Shown: positions 25,137 to 32,424 of the stretch, piece after piece
How positions within the stretch are numbered: the stretch's first letter is position 1
Layout: every line of letters starts with the position of its first letter
Made by a program: the position numbers and the translations under genes
Notes under the pieces: model-generated
Databases searched by the model: none
What the model was told of the DNA's origin: nothing
What the model saw: only the letters and a program-made list of their open reading frames with translations
Origin: Candidatus Poribacteria bacterium
GTDB taxonomy: Bacteria > Poribacteria > WGA-4E > GCA-2687025
Length of the DNA: 64,000 nt
NCBI GenBank assembly: GCA_028818695.1
Contig: JAPPNK010000010.1
Location: 37,506 to 101,505, forward strand
Reading direction: 5' to 3'

Positions 25137-26093
25137 TCATGCGGCGCCGTCTTTTAATGTAGCGGCTCGTCCCGTCCACAGCGACAGGACGCCCGCCCCC
25201 GCGGCGTATAACAGCGCAGTCGCATGCAGCGTCAACGCCGACGAAACGGCTGTATTCCCGTCCGATCCGACGAGCGACAAAGCCCATGCCCATGGCAGTT
25301 CCGCCGCCCCGATCCCCGCAAACCCCTGTATCGGCAGCAGATTCGCCAGCCCCGTAAACGTCATCGCAAAAAGCCCCTGCGCCGCGGACAGGTCGGGAAA
25401 CATCGCCCAGAGCAGATAAAGCTGAAAGCCGAAGCGCGCCGCCAGACACAGCGCCGAGTAGAGCGCGCCCTTCGCCAAAAGCGGCGCGGGCGTCTGCCGT
25501 TGAAGCTCCTTCTGCAGCTGGGCGAGCTGTTTTCCTAAAAAAGGGAGGCGGTCGACGCGCCAATTCAGCCGAGCAAGCGGAACGGCGGCCGCCGCCGCCG
25601 CGCACCCGGCGACCGAAAACCATGTGAAAATGCGCAGCGCAGGCGACTCTACCCGCGCCAAAAAATACGCCCCTAAGCTCGCCGACAATGCCAGCCGCAT
25701 CCATGCGTCCGCCAGCCCAGCCAGCAAAAACGACGCCGCCCCGCGGTCGACAGGCTCCCCCATCCGATCTTTGAGAAGCGGTATATAGGACAGGTCGCCG
25801 AGGCGCATCGGGAGTATGTTTGACCAGAACGTCTGCGCGCAGACGACGCCGTAGAGTGCCCTGCTGAACGGCAGCTTCAAAAAAGCGGCGAAGCGCAGCG
25901 CCTTCAGCGCGACAAACAGCAGATACGCCGCGAATCCGACCGCCAGCCCCGCCGCGCCGAGCCTCCGCGCGGGCGTCCACAGGTCGCTCCACTCAATGCC
26001 GCGCGCGATCCAGACGAGACCCGCCGCGCCTGCCGCCGACAGCAGAACGAAACGCAGCGCGCGCCAAACGCCGCTCCGTCTGTCACGCCTCAA
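25137..26093 (-). CDS. LPG-synthase-type integral membrane protein (UPF0104/PF03706-like)
   Basis: 318 aa with about eight hydrophobic helices (RFVLLSAAGAAGLVWIARGI, RLGAAGLAVGFAAYLLFVAL, and others). The conserved segments LRFAAFLKLPFSRALYGV, FWSNILPMRLGDLSYIPLL and GLANLLPIQGFAGIGAAELPWAWAL fit the lysylphosphatidylglycerol synthetase transmembrane family (flippase-like part, no synthetase domain). Upstream of TTG 26093 the frame is open but overlaps the aminotransferase on the same strand; TTG 26093, overlapping the end of that gene (TTGAGGCGTGA), is the likeliest start. Possible roles are lipid or glycolipid flipping in the inner membrane. It lies between an aminotransferase and a FemAB-like gene, which fits envelope-lipid aminoacylation, but that is inference. 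Confidence 0.75.
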   Translation of the reverse strand: MRRDRRSGVWRALRFVLLSAAGAAGLVWIARGIEWSDLWTPARRLGAAGLAVGFAAYLLFVALKALRFAAFLKLPFSRALYGVVCAQTFWSNILPMRLGDLSYIPLLKDRMGEPVDRGAASFLLAGLADAWMRLALSASLGAYFLARVESPALRIFTWFSVAGCAAAAAAVPLARLNWRVDRLPFLGKQLAQLQKELQRQTPAPLLAKGALYSALCLAARFGFQLYLLWAMFPDLSAAQGLFAMTFTGLANLLPIQGFAGIGAAELPWAWALSLVGSDGNTAVSSALTLHATALLYAAGAGVLSLWTGRAATLKDGAA

Positions 26094-27378
26094 AGGCGAA
26101 TTCGACCGTCCGCAGACGGCGCGCCGCCTCTTCAACGACGGACGCCTCGGTCGGCAAGCCGCACTCTGGGAGCGGTCGGATCGTCGCCGCCCAGCGCAGC
26201 CAGATACGCTCGTCCACGGTGTAATGCATGAGCGAGATGCGCAGTTCTTGGCGGAACCACTGGACGCAATCGATGGCGCTCTCAAATTGGCGTCCGTTTG
26301 CCGCGGTCGGACCTGGCGTGAACTGGCACAGCCCCGCGTCCGGCATGGCGCTCTTGAAGCCCGCTCCGACCAGCGCTTCATACAGCCGCTCATGCAGCTC
26401 CGCGTAGGCGCCGCGCGTCTCGTCCGCCCAGTCGGGTCGGCTCAAACACTCCAGCCCCGCCGCGATGGACGGACCGAACATCCCCGAATCCTTCACATCG
26501 GTCGCCTTTCGAACCGCCTTGATGAAGGTCGGATGTGCGGCGATCCAGCCGAAACGCAGCCCCGTTGCGTTCCACGCCTTGCTGACGCTCTGCAGAACGA
26601 CGCACCGCCGCTCCCAGCCGGGAACGGTCAAAACGCTCGCAATATCAGGCTTATAGGCGATGTCGATATACGCCTCGTCCACAATCAGCAGGGCGTCGTT
26701 CTCGTCCGCCCATTCCAGAAGCCGCGCCCAGTCGTCCGCCGTGTAGCCCGTTCCTGTCGGCGTGTGCGGAATGTTGACATACATGAACAGCTTTCGCCCT
26801 GTCGGGAGGTACATCTGCGTGTTGAGGCGCCATTTTCCGTCTTCGTAGGTCATGGGCGCGTCGATGGCGTCGGCGCCGCGTTTGTTGAGCGCGCTTTTGA
26901 TGACAGGATAACCAGGGACAGGGAAAATCAGCGTTGAGTTCTCGTCAAACAGAACCGACGGCAGATACTCGGCGAGGCACCGCTTGATCGATCCTGGCGA
27001 GTATTGAACCCAGTCGGCGTTCAGCTGGACGGGCGAATCGGGGCGCCTTTTGTTGAGATACGCCGCGATCGCCTCATGCGTGTCCTGAAAGCCGGCGCCT
27101 TCCCGGACGCCCGCGTTGTCGGTGTAACGGGTCGCGTCGGGCGAGTTGTCATAGTACCGCCGCGCCGCGTCCATCGCCTCAGGGCGCATCTTCCATATCG
27201 GGTCCGCAATCGAAAGCGTCAGCAACGCAGAGCCTGGGTCGCCTGGGCGGTTCGCTTTGGAGAGTTCGCGCTCCTCCGCCAGAACGTTGCTGAAGGCGTA
27301 TCCGCCGCCGGGCGCGTCAAAAACGGCTCCGCCCGCCCTCTCAGCGATGACGGAGCGCCAACGAGCGTCAACATCCAT
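26083..27378 (-). CDS. Class I/II PLP-dependent aminotransferase
   Basis: 431 aa fold-type I aminotransferase, cytoplasmic. Recognisable elements: LTLSIADPIWKMRPEAMDAA, YTDNAGVREG, VQYSPGSIKRCLAEYL for the cofactor phosphate region, FMYVNIPHTPTGTGY in place of the usual NPxNPTG, LIVDEAYIDIAY (Asp for the pyridine nitrogen), LQSVSKAWNATGLRFGW with the Schiff-base lysine, and LRWAATIRPLPE near the C-terminal Arg. It resembles the LL-diaminopimelate/aspartate aminotransferase group, but the altered NPPNPTG region means the substrate is uncertain. Its 3' end overlaps the LPG-synthase-like gene by about 11 bases. It lies 182 bases downstream of prmA; that gap holds only an A/T-rich stretch. Confidence 0.88.
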   Translation of the reverse strand: MDVDARWRSVIAERAGGAVFDAPGGGYAFSNVLAEERELSKANRPGDPGSALLTLSIADPIWKMRPEAMDAARRYYDNSPDATRYTDNAGVREGAGFQDTHEAIAAYLNKRRPDSPVQLNADWVQYSPGSIKRCLAEYLPSVLFDENSTLIFPVPGYPVIKSALNKRGADAIDAPMTYEDGKWRLNTQMYLPTGRKLFMYVNIPHTPTGTGYTADDWARLLEWADENDALLIVDEAYIDIAYKPDIASVLTVPGWERRCVVLQSVSKAWNATGLRFGWIAAHPTFIKAVRKATDVKDSGMFGPSIAAGLECLSRPDWADETRGAYAELHERLYEALVGAGFKSAMPDAGLCQFTPGPTAANGRQFESAIDCVQWFRQELRISLMHYTVDERIWLRWAATIRPLPECGLPTEASVVEEAARRLRTVEFAFEA

Positions 27379-27560
27379 ATCTCTCTATCCTTTCTTCATA
27401 CTTTTTATTGTTCTTTATTGGGCCTAAAAGCTTTTTCTTTTCATTTGAATAGTTGAATCGTCCTGCCCGCGCTTGACGCGGCGGTTGCGGCTGCCGGTCG
27501 AAACCTACATCCGCCTCCCTCTGTCGTTGCTAGATCTGGCGTTTATTCATATAATTTACT

Positions 27561-28454
27561 TCAAGGCTTATTTTTCATAGGATGATTATTATTGGGTACA
27601 GCCGCTTCAAACGCGCTCCATTCATTGAGCGTCAAGGCGCGTAGAACCGTCCAGCCGCTCTCTTGAAGCGCCGCCGACAAACCGGGCGCCTCGTCTGTCG
27701 TGAAGCCCGAAAAGACCGCCCGTCCGCCCCGCCTCAACAGCCCGCTCAAATGGGGCATTTCCTGGACAATCGTCGGCGCAAGTATGTTCATGAGCAGCAG
27801 ATCGAAACGTTCATTGATCTCCGCGGCGCTTCCTTGCCTCGTCTCAACGCGGTCGGGGACGCCGTTCTGACGCGCATTCGCCTCCGCAACAGGAATCGTC
27901 TTCGGATCAATATCGACCGCTAGGCAGCGCGCCGCGCCCAGCTTCGCCGCCGCGACGGCTAAAATCCCTGAGCCGCACCCAAGGTCGAGTACCGCCTTGC
28001 CGTCGATTTCCGCCTCGGCGAGCGCCTGAAGGCAGAGCCGCGTCGATTCATGCCGACCCGTCCCAAACGCCATTCCAGGATTAAGCCGCACGACCGCCCG
28101 CGGCGCGTCCGCCGGCAGCGCTTCCCACGACGGCGCGACGAGCAGCGCCTCTCCAAAACGCTGCGGCGGAAAGTAGGAGCGCCAGTCTGTCCAGTCCGTT
28201 TTTTTAAAGGTCCGCGACGACACCCGCCCCGGCGCCGTCTCCAAGCCGCACGCCTGAATTTGCGCCAACGCCGCCCGCGTCTGTCGAACCCGCGCCTCCG
28301 CATCGTCCGACAGCGCAAAACAGCCGCTCACCGACCACGCCCCGTCCGTCTCTTCAGAATACACCCCCTCGGCGCCCATCCGCTCCATCTGATGCATGAG
28401 CGCTTCCACCGCTTCAAAAGCGGTGACCGCCTCTATAATGTGAACGGGCTTCAT
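27561..28454 (-). CDS. prmA: Ribosomal protein L11 methyltransferase
   Basis: 297 aa, the normal length. Trimethylates lysines and the N-terminus of uL11 with S-adenosylmethionine. N-terminal substrate-recognition domain at residues 1-80. The catalytic domain shows RLNPGMAFGTGRHESTRLCL (125-143), VLDLGCGSGILAVAAAKLGA (155-174), VDIDP and LLLMNILAPTIVQEMPHL, all signature motifs. Its ATG overlaps the dnaJ stop (ATGA, 28451-28454), so it is the last gene of the hrcA-grpE-dnaJ-prmA unit, a linkage also known in Firmicutes. The C-terminus ends in a short polar NNNHPMKNKP tail. Confidence 0.96.
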   Translation of the reverse strand: MKPVHIIEAVTAFEAVEALMHQMERMGAEGVYSEETDGAWSVSGCFALSDDAEARVRQTRAALAQIQACGLETAPGRVSSRTFKKTDWTDWRSYFPPQRFGEALLVAPSWEALPADAPRAVVRLNPGMAFGTGRHESTRLCLQALAEAEIDGKAVLDLGCGSGILAVAAAKLGAARCLAVDIDPKTIPVAEANARQNGVPDRVETRQGSAAEINERFDLLLMNILAPTIVQEMPHLSGLLRRGGRAVFSGFTTDEAPGLSAALQESGWTVLRALTLNEWSAFEAAVPNNNHPMKNKP

Positions 28455-29608
28455 TCGTCTTTTTGCTCGCCGGTGAAGATGTCTTTGATCTCCTTAAAAA
28501 AGCTGCGCTTCGGTTTCGCTTCCTGCTTCTGGTTGTCCGCCCCCTTGTTTCGAAAGCTCTTTTCAGAGCGCAGCTCGGCAAATTCGCGCATCAGCGCCTT
28601 CTCTTTTTCGGTTAATTTCGTCGGCGTCTCCACCGCAAAGAGCAGCTTCAAATCGCCGCGGCCGCTCCGCTGCAGGCGCGGCATTCCCTTCCCGCGCAGA
28701 GTCGCCACATGCCCAGACTGCGTCCCCGGCGCGATGCGGACCGTCTCCTCGCTTCCGTCGATGAGCCGAACCTGTATGTCCGCGCCGAGCGCCGCCTCCG
28801 ACATGGTAACGCGCTGTTCAGCGAACAGATTTGGACCTTGCCGTTCAAAGCGGGGATGCGGCTGGACGCGCACATCGGCGAGCAGGTTGCCGGAGGGAGC
28901 GCCGCGCAGACCCGCATGCCCCTCTCCGTTGACGCGCACCGTCTGTCCGTCGCTGACGCCGGGCGGCGCCGTCACGCGCGTCTTGGAGGCCGCTCTGACG
29001 CGCCCTTCGCCTCGGCAGTCGGCGCACGGATTCTCAACAACGCTTCCGCGTCCTGAGCAGCGCGGGCAGGTCTGCTGAACGCTGAAAAACCCCTGTTGAA
29101 ACACGATCTTGCCGCGCCCGCCGCATTGAGGGCACGAAACGGGCTGCGTCCCAGGCTTCATGCCGTTCCCGGAGCAGGTTCCGCAACGCTCCAAACGCTG
29201 CGCCTCAATCAAAAACGTCTTGCCTTCATACGCCTCTTCCAGCGTCATCTTCACTTGAACGCGCAGATCGGCTCCGCGCCGCTCGCGGACGCCGCCCATG
29301 TTCATCATGTCGCCAAAGTCGCCGAACATCTGCGCAAACATGTCCATAATGTCCGACGTCGAGCCTGCCGAGTAGCGTCCGCCGCCCTGCATGCCCGCAT
29401 GTCCGAACCGGTCGTACTGCGCGCGCATTTTTGGATCGCTCAGCGTCTGGTACGCCTCGCCCACCTCTTTGAAGAGCGCCTCGGCGTCGGGGTCGTCCGG
29501 GTTCTTGTCAGGGTGGTACTGCTGCGCAAGCTTCCGAAAGGCGCTCTTGATCTCCCCCTGCGAAGCTCCCCGTTCAACGCCTAGCGTTTCGTAATAGTCT
29601 CTCGGCAT
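28451..29608 (-). CDS. dnaJ: Chaperone DnaJ (type I)
   Basis: 385 aa Hsp40 co-chaperone. Start ATG 29608 (MPRDYYETLGV), one base after the grpE stop; the open frame extends upstream through grpE, so that part is shadow. J domain at residues 1-65 with HPD in QQYHPDKNPDDP; Gly/Met-rich region to about 120; zinc domain with four repeats CGTCSGNG, CPQCGGRG, CPRCSGRG and CADCRGEG; then the client-binding C-terminal domains (GVSDGQTVRVNGEGHAG, GKGMPRLQRSGRGDL). A basic tail (KQEAKPKRSFFKEIKD) is unusual. DnaK, its partner, is absent from the operon. Confidence 0.97.
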   Translation of the reverse strand: MPRDYYETLGVERGASQGEIKSAFRKLAQQYHPDKNPDDPDAEALFKEVGEAYQTLSDPKMRAQYDRFGHAGMQGGGRYSAGSTSDIMDMFAQMFGDFGDMMNMGGVRERRGADLRVQVKMTLEEAYEGKTFLIEAQRLERCGTCSGNGMKPGTQPVSCPQCGGRGKIVFQQGFFSVQQTCPRCSGRGSVVENPCADCRGEGRVRAASKTRVTAPPGVSDGQTVRVNGEGHAGLRGAPSGNLLADVRVQPHPRFERQGPNLFAEQRVTMSEAALGADIQVRLIDGSEETVRIAPGTQSGHVATLRGKGMPRLQRSGRGDLKLLFAVETPTKLTEKEKALMREFAELRSEKSFRNKGADNQKQEAKPKRSFFKEIKDIFTGEQKDE

Positions 29609-29609
29609 T

Positions 29610-30446
29610 TCACGCCTCGGTCTCGTTGTCGGCTGTTTCTTCTGCGCCTTCTTCTGTTGAATGATCCTCGCCCGCTTCTGCCGTTTCTTCCGCGCCTTCT
29701 TGGTTTGAGTTTTCCGCGCTCTCTTCTGGCAAACCGTCCTCCGGCGCAACCTCGGTTTTCTCGTCCGCGTCCGCCCCCGCCACAATCACATCGGCGTACC
29801 GCAGTATTCTCCCGCGCAACAGGTACCCGCGCTGCTGAACCTCTATCACATCCCCTTTATTAAAACCTTCCATCGGGAAAGGCGCCACTCCCGCCGCTTG
29901 ATGCGCATTCGGATCCATCGGCTCCCCCTTCGCCGGCTCAATCGGCTCCAGACCCGCCCTCTCAAACGCCGCGTCCATCTTCTTGATGATCCCCTCAAGA
30001 CCGGTCCGCATGTCCTCCGTCTCAGCCGCCTTCAGCGCCCGCGCAAGATCGTCCCGAACAGGCGTCAACTCCTTTAAAAGATCCGCCGATCCGAAGTTGA
30101 GCGCCTCTTCCCGCGCTTTTTCCGCTCGTTTCCTCTGCTCGTCATAAACCGATATCGAACGCGCCGCCTGATCATACTTGCTCCGCAGCTCCTCCCGCTC
30201 CGAATTCGCCTCTTCCAATTTAGCCCGCAGCTCCTCCCGCTCCGCATTCGCCTCCTCTAAAGCTCTCTCCAGCTGGTCGTTTTGTTTAGAAAGGGCAAAG
30301 AGAACGTTCTCTTCCGACGGCGTTTCTGTTTTTTCTTTCGTCGGTTCGCTGTCGATCTGTATCGTCACGCTGCCGTCCGGTTCGATAGAAGGACCCGCTT
30401 TTTCCGCCTTCTGCGTTTCATCTGGCGTCCGTTTTTTGTCGCACAT
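29610..30446 (-). CDS. grpE: Nucleotide exchange factor GrpE with acidic tails
   Basis: 278 aa, longer than the usual 180-220. I chose ATG 30446 (MCDKKRTPDETQ); a TTG at 30500 would overlap hrcA. Residues 1-60 are disordered and charged. A long coiled coil at about 65-120 (LERALEEANAEREELRAKL, directly repeated as EEANSEREELRSKY) feeds the GrpE core: VRDDLARALKAAE, GIIKKMDAAFERAGLEPIEP, GEPMDPNAHQAAG, VIEVQQRGYLLRGRILRYADVIVA. The last 45 residues are a glutamate-rich acidic tail with near repeats of EEGAEETA. It exchanges ADP on DnaK; expression is presumably controlled with hrcA. Confidence 0.95.
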   Translation of the reverse strand: MCDKKRTPDETQKAEKAGPSIEPDGSVTIQIDSEPTKEKTETPSEENVLFALSKQNDQLERALEEANAEREELRAKLEEANSEREELRSKYDQAARSISVYDEQRKRAEKAREEALNFGSADLLKELTPVRDDLARALKAAETEDMRTGLEGIIKKMDAAFERAGLEPIEPAKGEPMDPNAHQAAGVAPFPMEGFNKGDVIEVQQRGYLLRGRILRYADVIVAGADADEKTEVAPEDGLPEESAENSNQEGAEETAEAGEDHSTEEGAEETADNETEA

Positions 30447-30483
30447 ACTCGTATGGCTCTCGCTTTCGATGATGTTGCCTGAA

Positions 30484-31566
30484 TTAAGGCTGCGCCTCAA
30501 AGTAGGAGGTCAGTTGGCGCGCGGTGAACCTCACAAGCGGAATCACGCGCCGGTACGGCATCCGTATCGGGCCGATCACGCCCAGCGACCCGACGCGCCG
30601 ATCCGCCAGACGATACGCCGCCGACACAACGCTGTACCCGTCCAGCCCGACGCTCCGCAGCTCCCTGCCGATGCGCACCTTCACTTTGGAGGACTCGCCC
30701 CTCGGAAGCCGAAACAGCGACACAACCGAATCGGGCGACTCCAGCGTTTCATACAGCGCGCCCAGCTTTCCGGCGCTTTCCAGCAACGACGGAATGAGCA
30801 GGTTTCGGATCCCGTCAAAATACACATCGGACTGAAATTCGGTCAAAAACGCGCTCTGGGCGATCTCAACAGCCGCTTCCCGCTTCTCTTCGTCAAACAT
30901 GTTTTCGACGGCGCCGTATTCTTGTACAAGCCGCCGTATCTCGCGGAGACGCTTTCCCGCGAAAAGCCTGTTCAAAGCCCGCTCCACCGTCTCCACGACG
31001 GGTCGCGACACAGGGTTGCTGAGTATCAGCATACGCTGCTTGACGAGACCCCTGTCCAGTATCAGCGCCGCAAGCACGCTCCGCTCCGCAAACCGGTATA
31101 ATGTGAGGCGCGACAGAACCGCCTCCCGCGTCTCGCCGTCTAAAACAACGCCGATATAATGCGACAAGCGCGCCAGGAGCTGGCACGCGGCGTTCAGCAG
31201 ATCGTCCCACTGTTCCGCGTTCGCCGCGTCCTGCCGCGCGGGGAGTCGGCGCCGTATCGCTTCCTGCAGCGGCGAGGCGGATTCGAGATTTCGGGCGAGC
31301 AGCCTGTCCACATAGAGCCGGTACGCCTTTTGCGTCGGGATGCGTCCGGCGGAGGTGTGCGGCCGGCGCAGGTATCCGCTCTCTTCCAGCGTCGCCATGA
31401 CATTGCGCGCCGTTGCGGGGCTGACCGACCATCCGCGCGTTTCGACCAGCCGCTTGGAGCCGACCGGCTCAGACCTGGCGGCGTGAATCTCGACGACAGC
31501 GTCCAGAACCTGAATCTGCCGATCGGTCAATGTTTCGGGCGGAGGGGGCGCCGCTCGTTCAACCAT
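30484..31566 (-). CDS. hrcA: Heat-inducible transcription repressor HrcA
   Basis: 360 aa. Of several in-frame ATGs I favour 31566 (MVERAAPPPPETLTDRQ), with GGAG 9 bases upstream. The N-terminal winged helix covers about residues 10-85: LTDRQIQVLDAVVEIH, SEPVGSKRLVETRG, VSPATARNVMATLEESGYL and RRPHTSAGRIPTQKAYRLYVD, the HrcA hallmark. The GAF-like and insertion domains follow; the C-terminus shows GVIGPIRMPYRRVIPLVRFTARQL. It represses chaperone operons by binding CIRCE, but no CIRCE (TTAGCACTC-9-GAGTGCTAA) is visible upstream, so the operator may differ or lie elsewhere. First gene of the unit; 37 bases to the grpE ATG. Confidence 0.96.
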   Translation of the reverse strand: MVERAAPPPPETLTDRQIQVLDAVVEIHAARSEPVGSKRLVETRGWSVSPATARNVMATLEESGYLRRPHTSAGRIPTQKAYRLYVDRLLARNLESASPLQEAIRRRLPARQDAANAEQWDDLLNAACQLLARLSHYIGVVLDGETREAVLSRLTLYRFAERSVLAALILDRGLVKQRMLILSNPVSRPVVETVERALNRLFAGKRLREIRRLVQEYGAVENMFDEEKREAAVEIAQSAFLTEFQSDVYFDGIRNLLIPSLLESAGKLGALYETLESPDSVVSLFRLPRGESSKVKVRIGRELRSVGLDGYSVVSAAYRLADRRVGSLGVIGPIRMPYRRVIPLVRFTARQLTSYFEAQP

Positions 31567-31601
31567 AAAAGATCGCTCCATGCGTCGCATACACTGCATA
31601 T

Positions 31602-31630
31602 AGGATAGCGCCGTCAGCCCGCTCGGTCAA
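31602..31630 (-). promoter_or_regulatory. Predicted sigma-70 promoter of the hrcA operon
   Basis: On the minus strand TTGACC (31630-31625), exactly 17 bases, then TATCCT (31607-31602), 36 bases before the chosen start codon. A small palindrome ATGCG-A-CGCAT lies between promoter and gene (31581-31591). No CIRCE operator is seen. Confidence 0.6.
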
Positions 31631-31651
31631 GAAGCCCGCCTGGCATGGCGT

Positions 31652-31924
31652 CTTAAGTTGAGACTTTTGAATGGACAAAGCCTTCTATTTGGAAAAATGG
31701 CTGCGCCTCTCATTCCGTTATTCCAGCGCTGGCGGGAATCCAGAAGCAGGGGATCAAAGACGCCGGACGCTGCGCGGCGGCCGTTTCGTCTGAACTAGGA
31801 TTTACAAGATTGAAGGATTGCATGATTGGAGTGTGGAATGGGCGCAAACGGCGCGCCTCCAATCAGATCTTTTAAGTTGGACAGTTGAACGAACAAAGCC
31901 TTTATTTGCGGAAAAAGGCTGCGC
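31652..31924. repeat. Pair of diverged direct repeats
   Basis: 31652-31710 (AAGTTGAGACTTTTGAATGG, then ACAAAGCCTT, TATTTG and AAAATGGCTGCGCC) recurs in diverged form at 31870-31924 (AAGTTGGACAGTTGAACGAA, ACAAAGCCTT, TATTTGCGGAAAAAGGCTGC). Between them, at 31788, stands a GTCTGAACTAGGATT element also found at 42608. This 580-base space between hrcA and rpmB holds repeats and the rpmB leader, and no convincing gene. Confidence 0.65.
31788..31830. repeat. Dispersed repeat family 3, GTCTGAACTAGGATT
   Basis: Begins GTCTGAACTAGGATT and runs into A/G-rich TACAAGATTGAAGGATTGCA. It matches the 42608 copy and, inverted, 42690-42720. Confidence 0.6.
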
Positions 31925-31940
31925 CAACCGGATCGCCATT

Positions 31941-32035
31941 CCCGCGAAAGCCATGTCCCCCGTGAAAACGGGGAGGGAATCAGAGTCCAGCAGACGACGT
32001 CCACGCTCACATTGGACATTGTTCCAATAAGGCAT
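31941..32035. repeat. REP-like element with disrupted palindrome and extended tail
   Basis: ATTCCCGCGAAAG is followed by a 36-base interruption, then GGGAATCAGAGTCCAGCAGA and a tail matching 9637-9690. The second half of the palindrome is displaced, as if by a small insertion. Confidence 0.55.
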
Positions 32036-32146
32036 GAGGTCAAAAATCCGCGCTTGACTTTCTCGCCGTTCCCTGTCAGCATACGTATGCTGCTGTGTTA
32101 TATGCGCAGCATTGAGTGGGCGGGGCTTTTTAAACGGAGAAAGACG

Positions 32147-32395
32147 ATGGCGAGAAAATGTTATCTGAGCGGCAAACGGCCGAGGGTGATCAACAGCGTA
32201 TCAGCTGCCGACAACCGAACGAAACGGCGTCAGCTGCCGAACCTGCAGGTTGTGCGGGTGTATGATGAAAAGACGGGGGTTTATCGGCGCAGGCGCGTCT
32301 CGGCGCGGATGATGCGGACGCTTGACAAAAAAGGGCTGCTCGCCCGCGCGCCGAAGCGCGTCGTCGATGCTGAAGCCAAAGAAGAGCCGTCTTAA
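32147..32395 (+). CDS. rpmB: Large ribosomal subunit protein bL28
   Basis: 82 aa from ATG 32147 (MARKCYLSGKRPRV) with GGAGAAAG upstream; the frame is open further up without similarity. The family landmarks CYLSGKRP, NRTKRRQLPNLQVVRV and RRVSARMMRTLDKKG are present. bL28 sits in the 50S subunit near the E site. Only the first of the zinc-type cysteines is present (one Cys in total), so it is the non-zinc form. The sulfatase gene begins 30 bases downstream and may be read on the same transcript. Confidence 0.96.
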   Translation: MARKCYLSGKRPRVINSVSAADNRTKRRQLPNLQVVRVYDEKTGVYRRRRVSARMMRTLDKKGLLARAPKRVVDAEAKEEPS

Positions 32396-32424
32396 ACCAG
32401 AGCCGAAACCGCCAAGGCGACCGC

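Noticed and set aside
25102-25992. 296-codon minus-strand frame overlapping the LPG-synthase-like gene
   Set aside because: Glycine/Arg-rich wrong-frame translation; the other frame has membrane helices and conserved LPG-synthase motifs.
31566-31630. CIRCE operator expected upstream of hrcA
   Set aside because: I looked for TTAGCACTC-N9-GAGTGCTAA and saw no match, not even a half-site pair.
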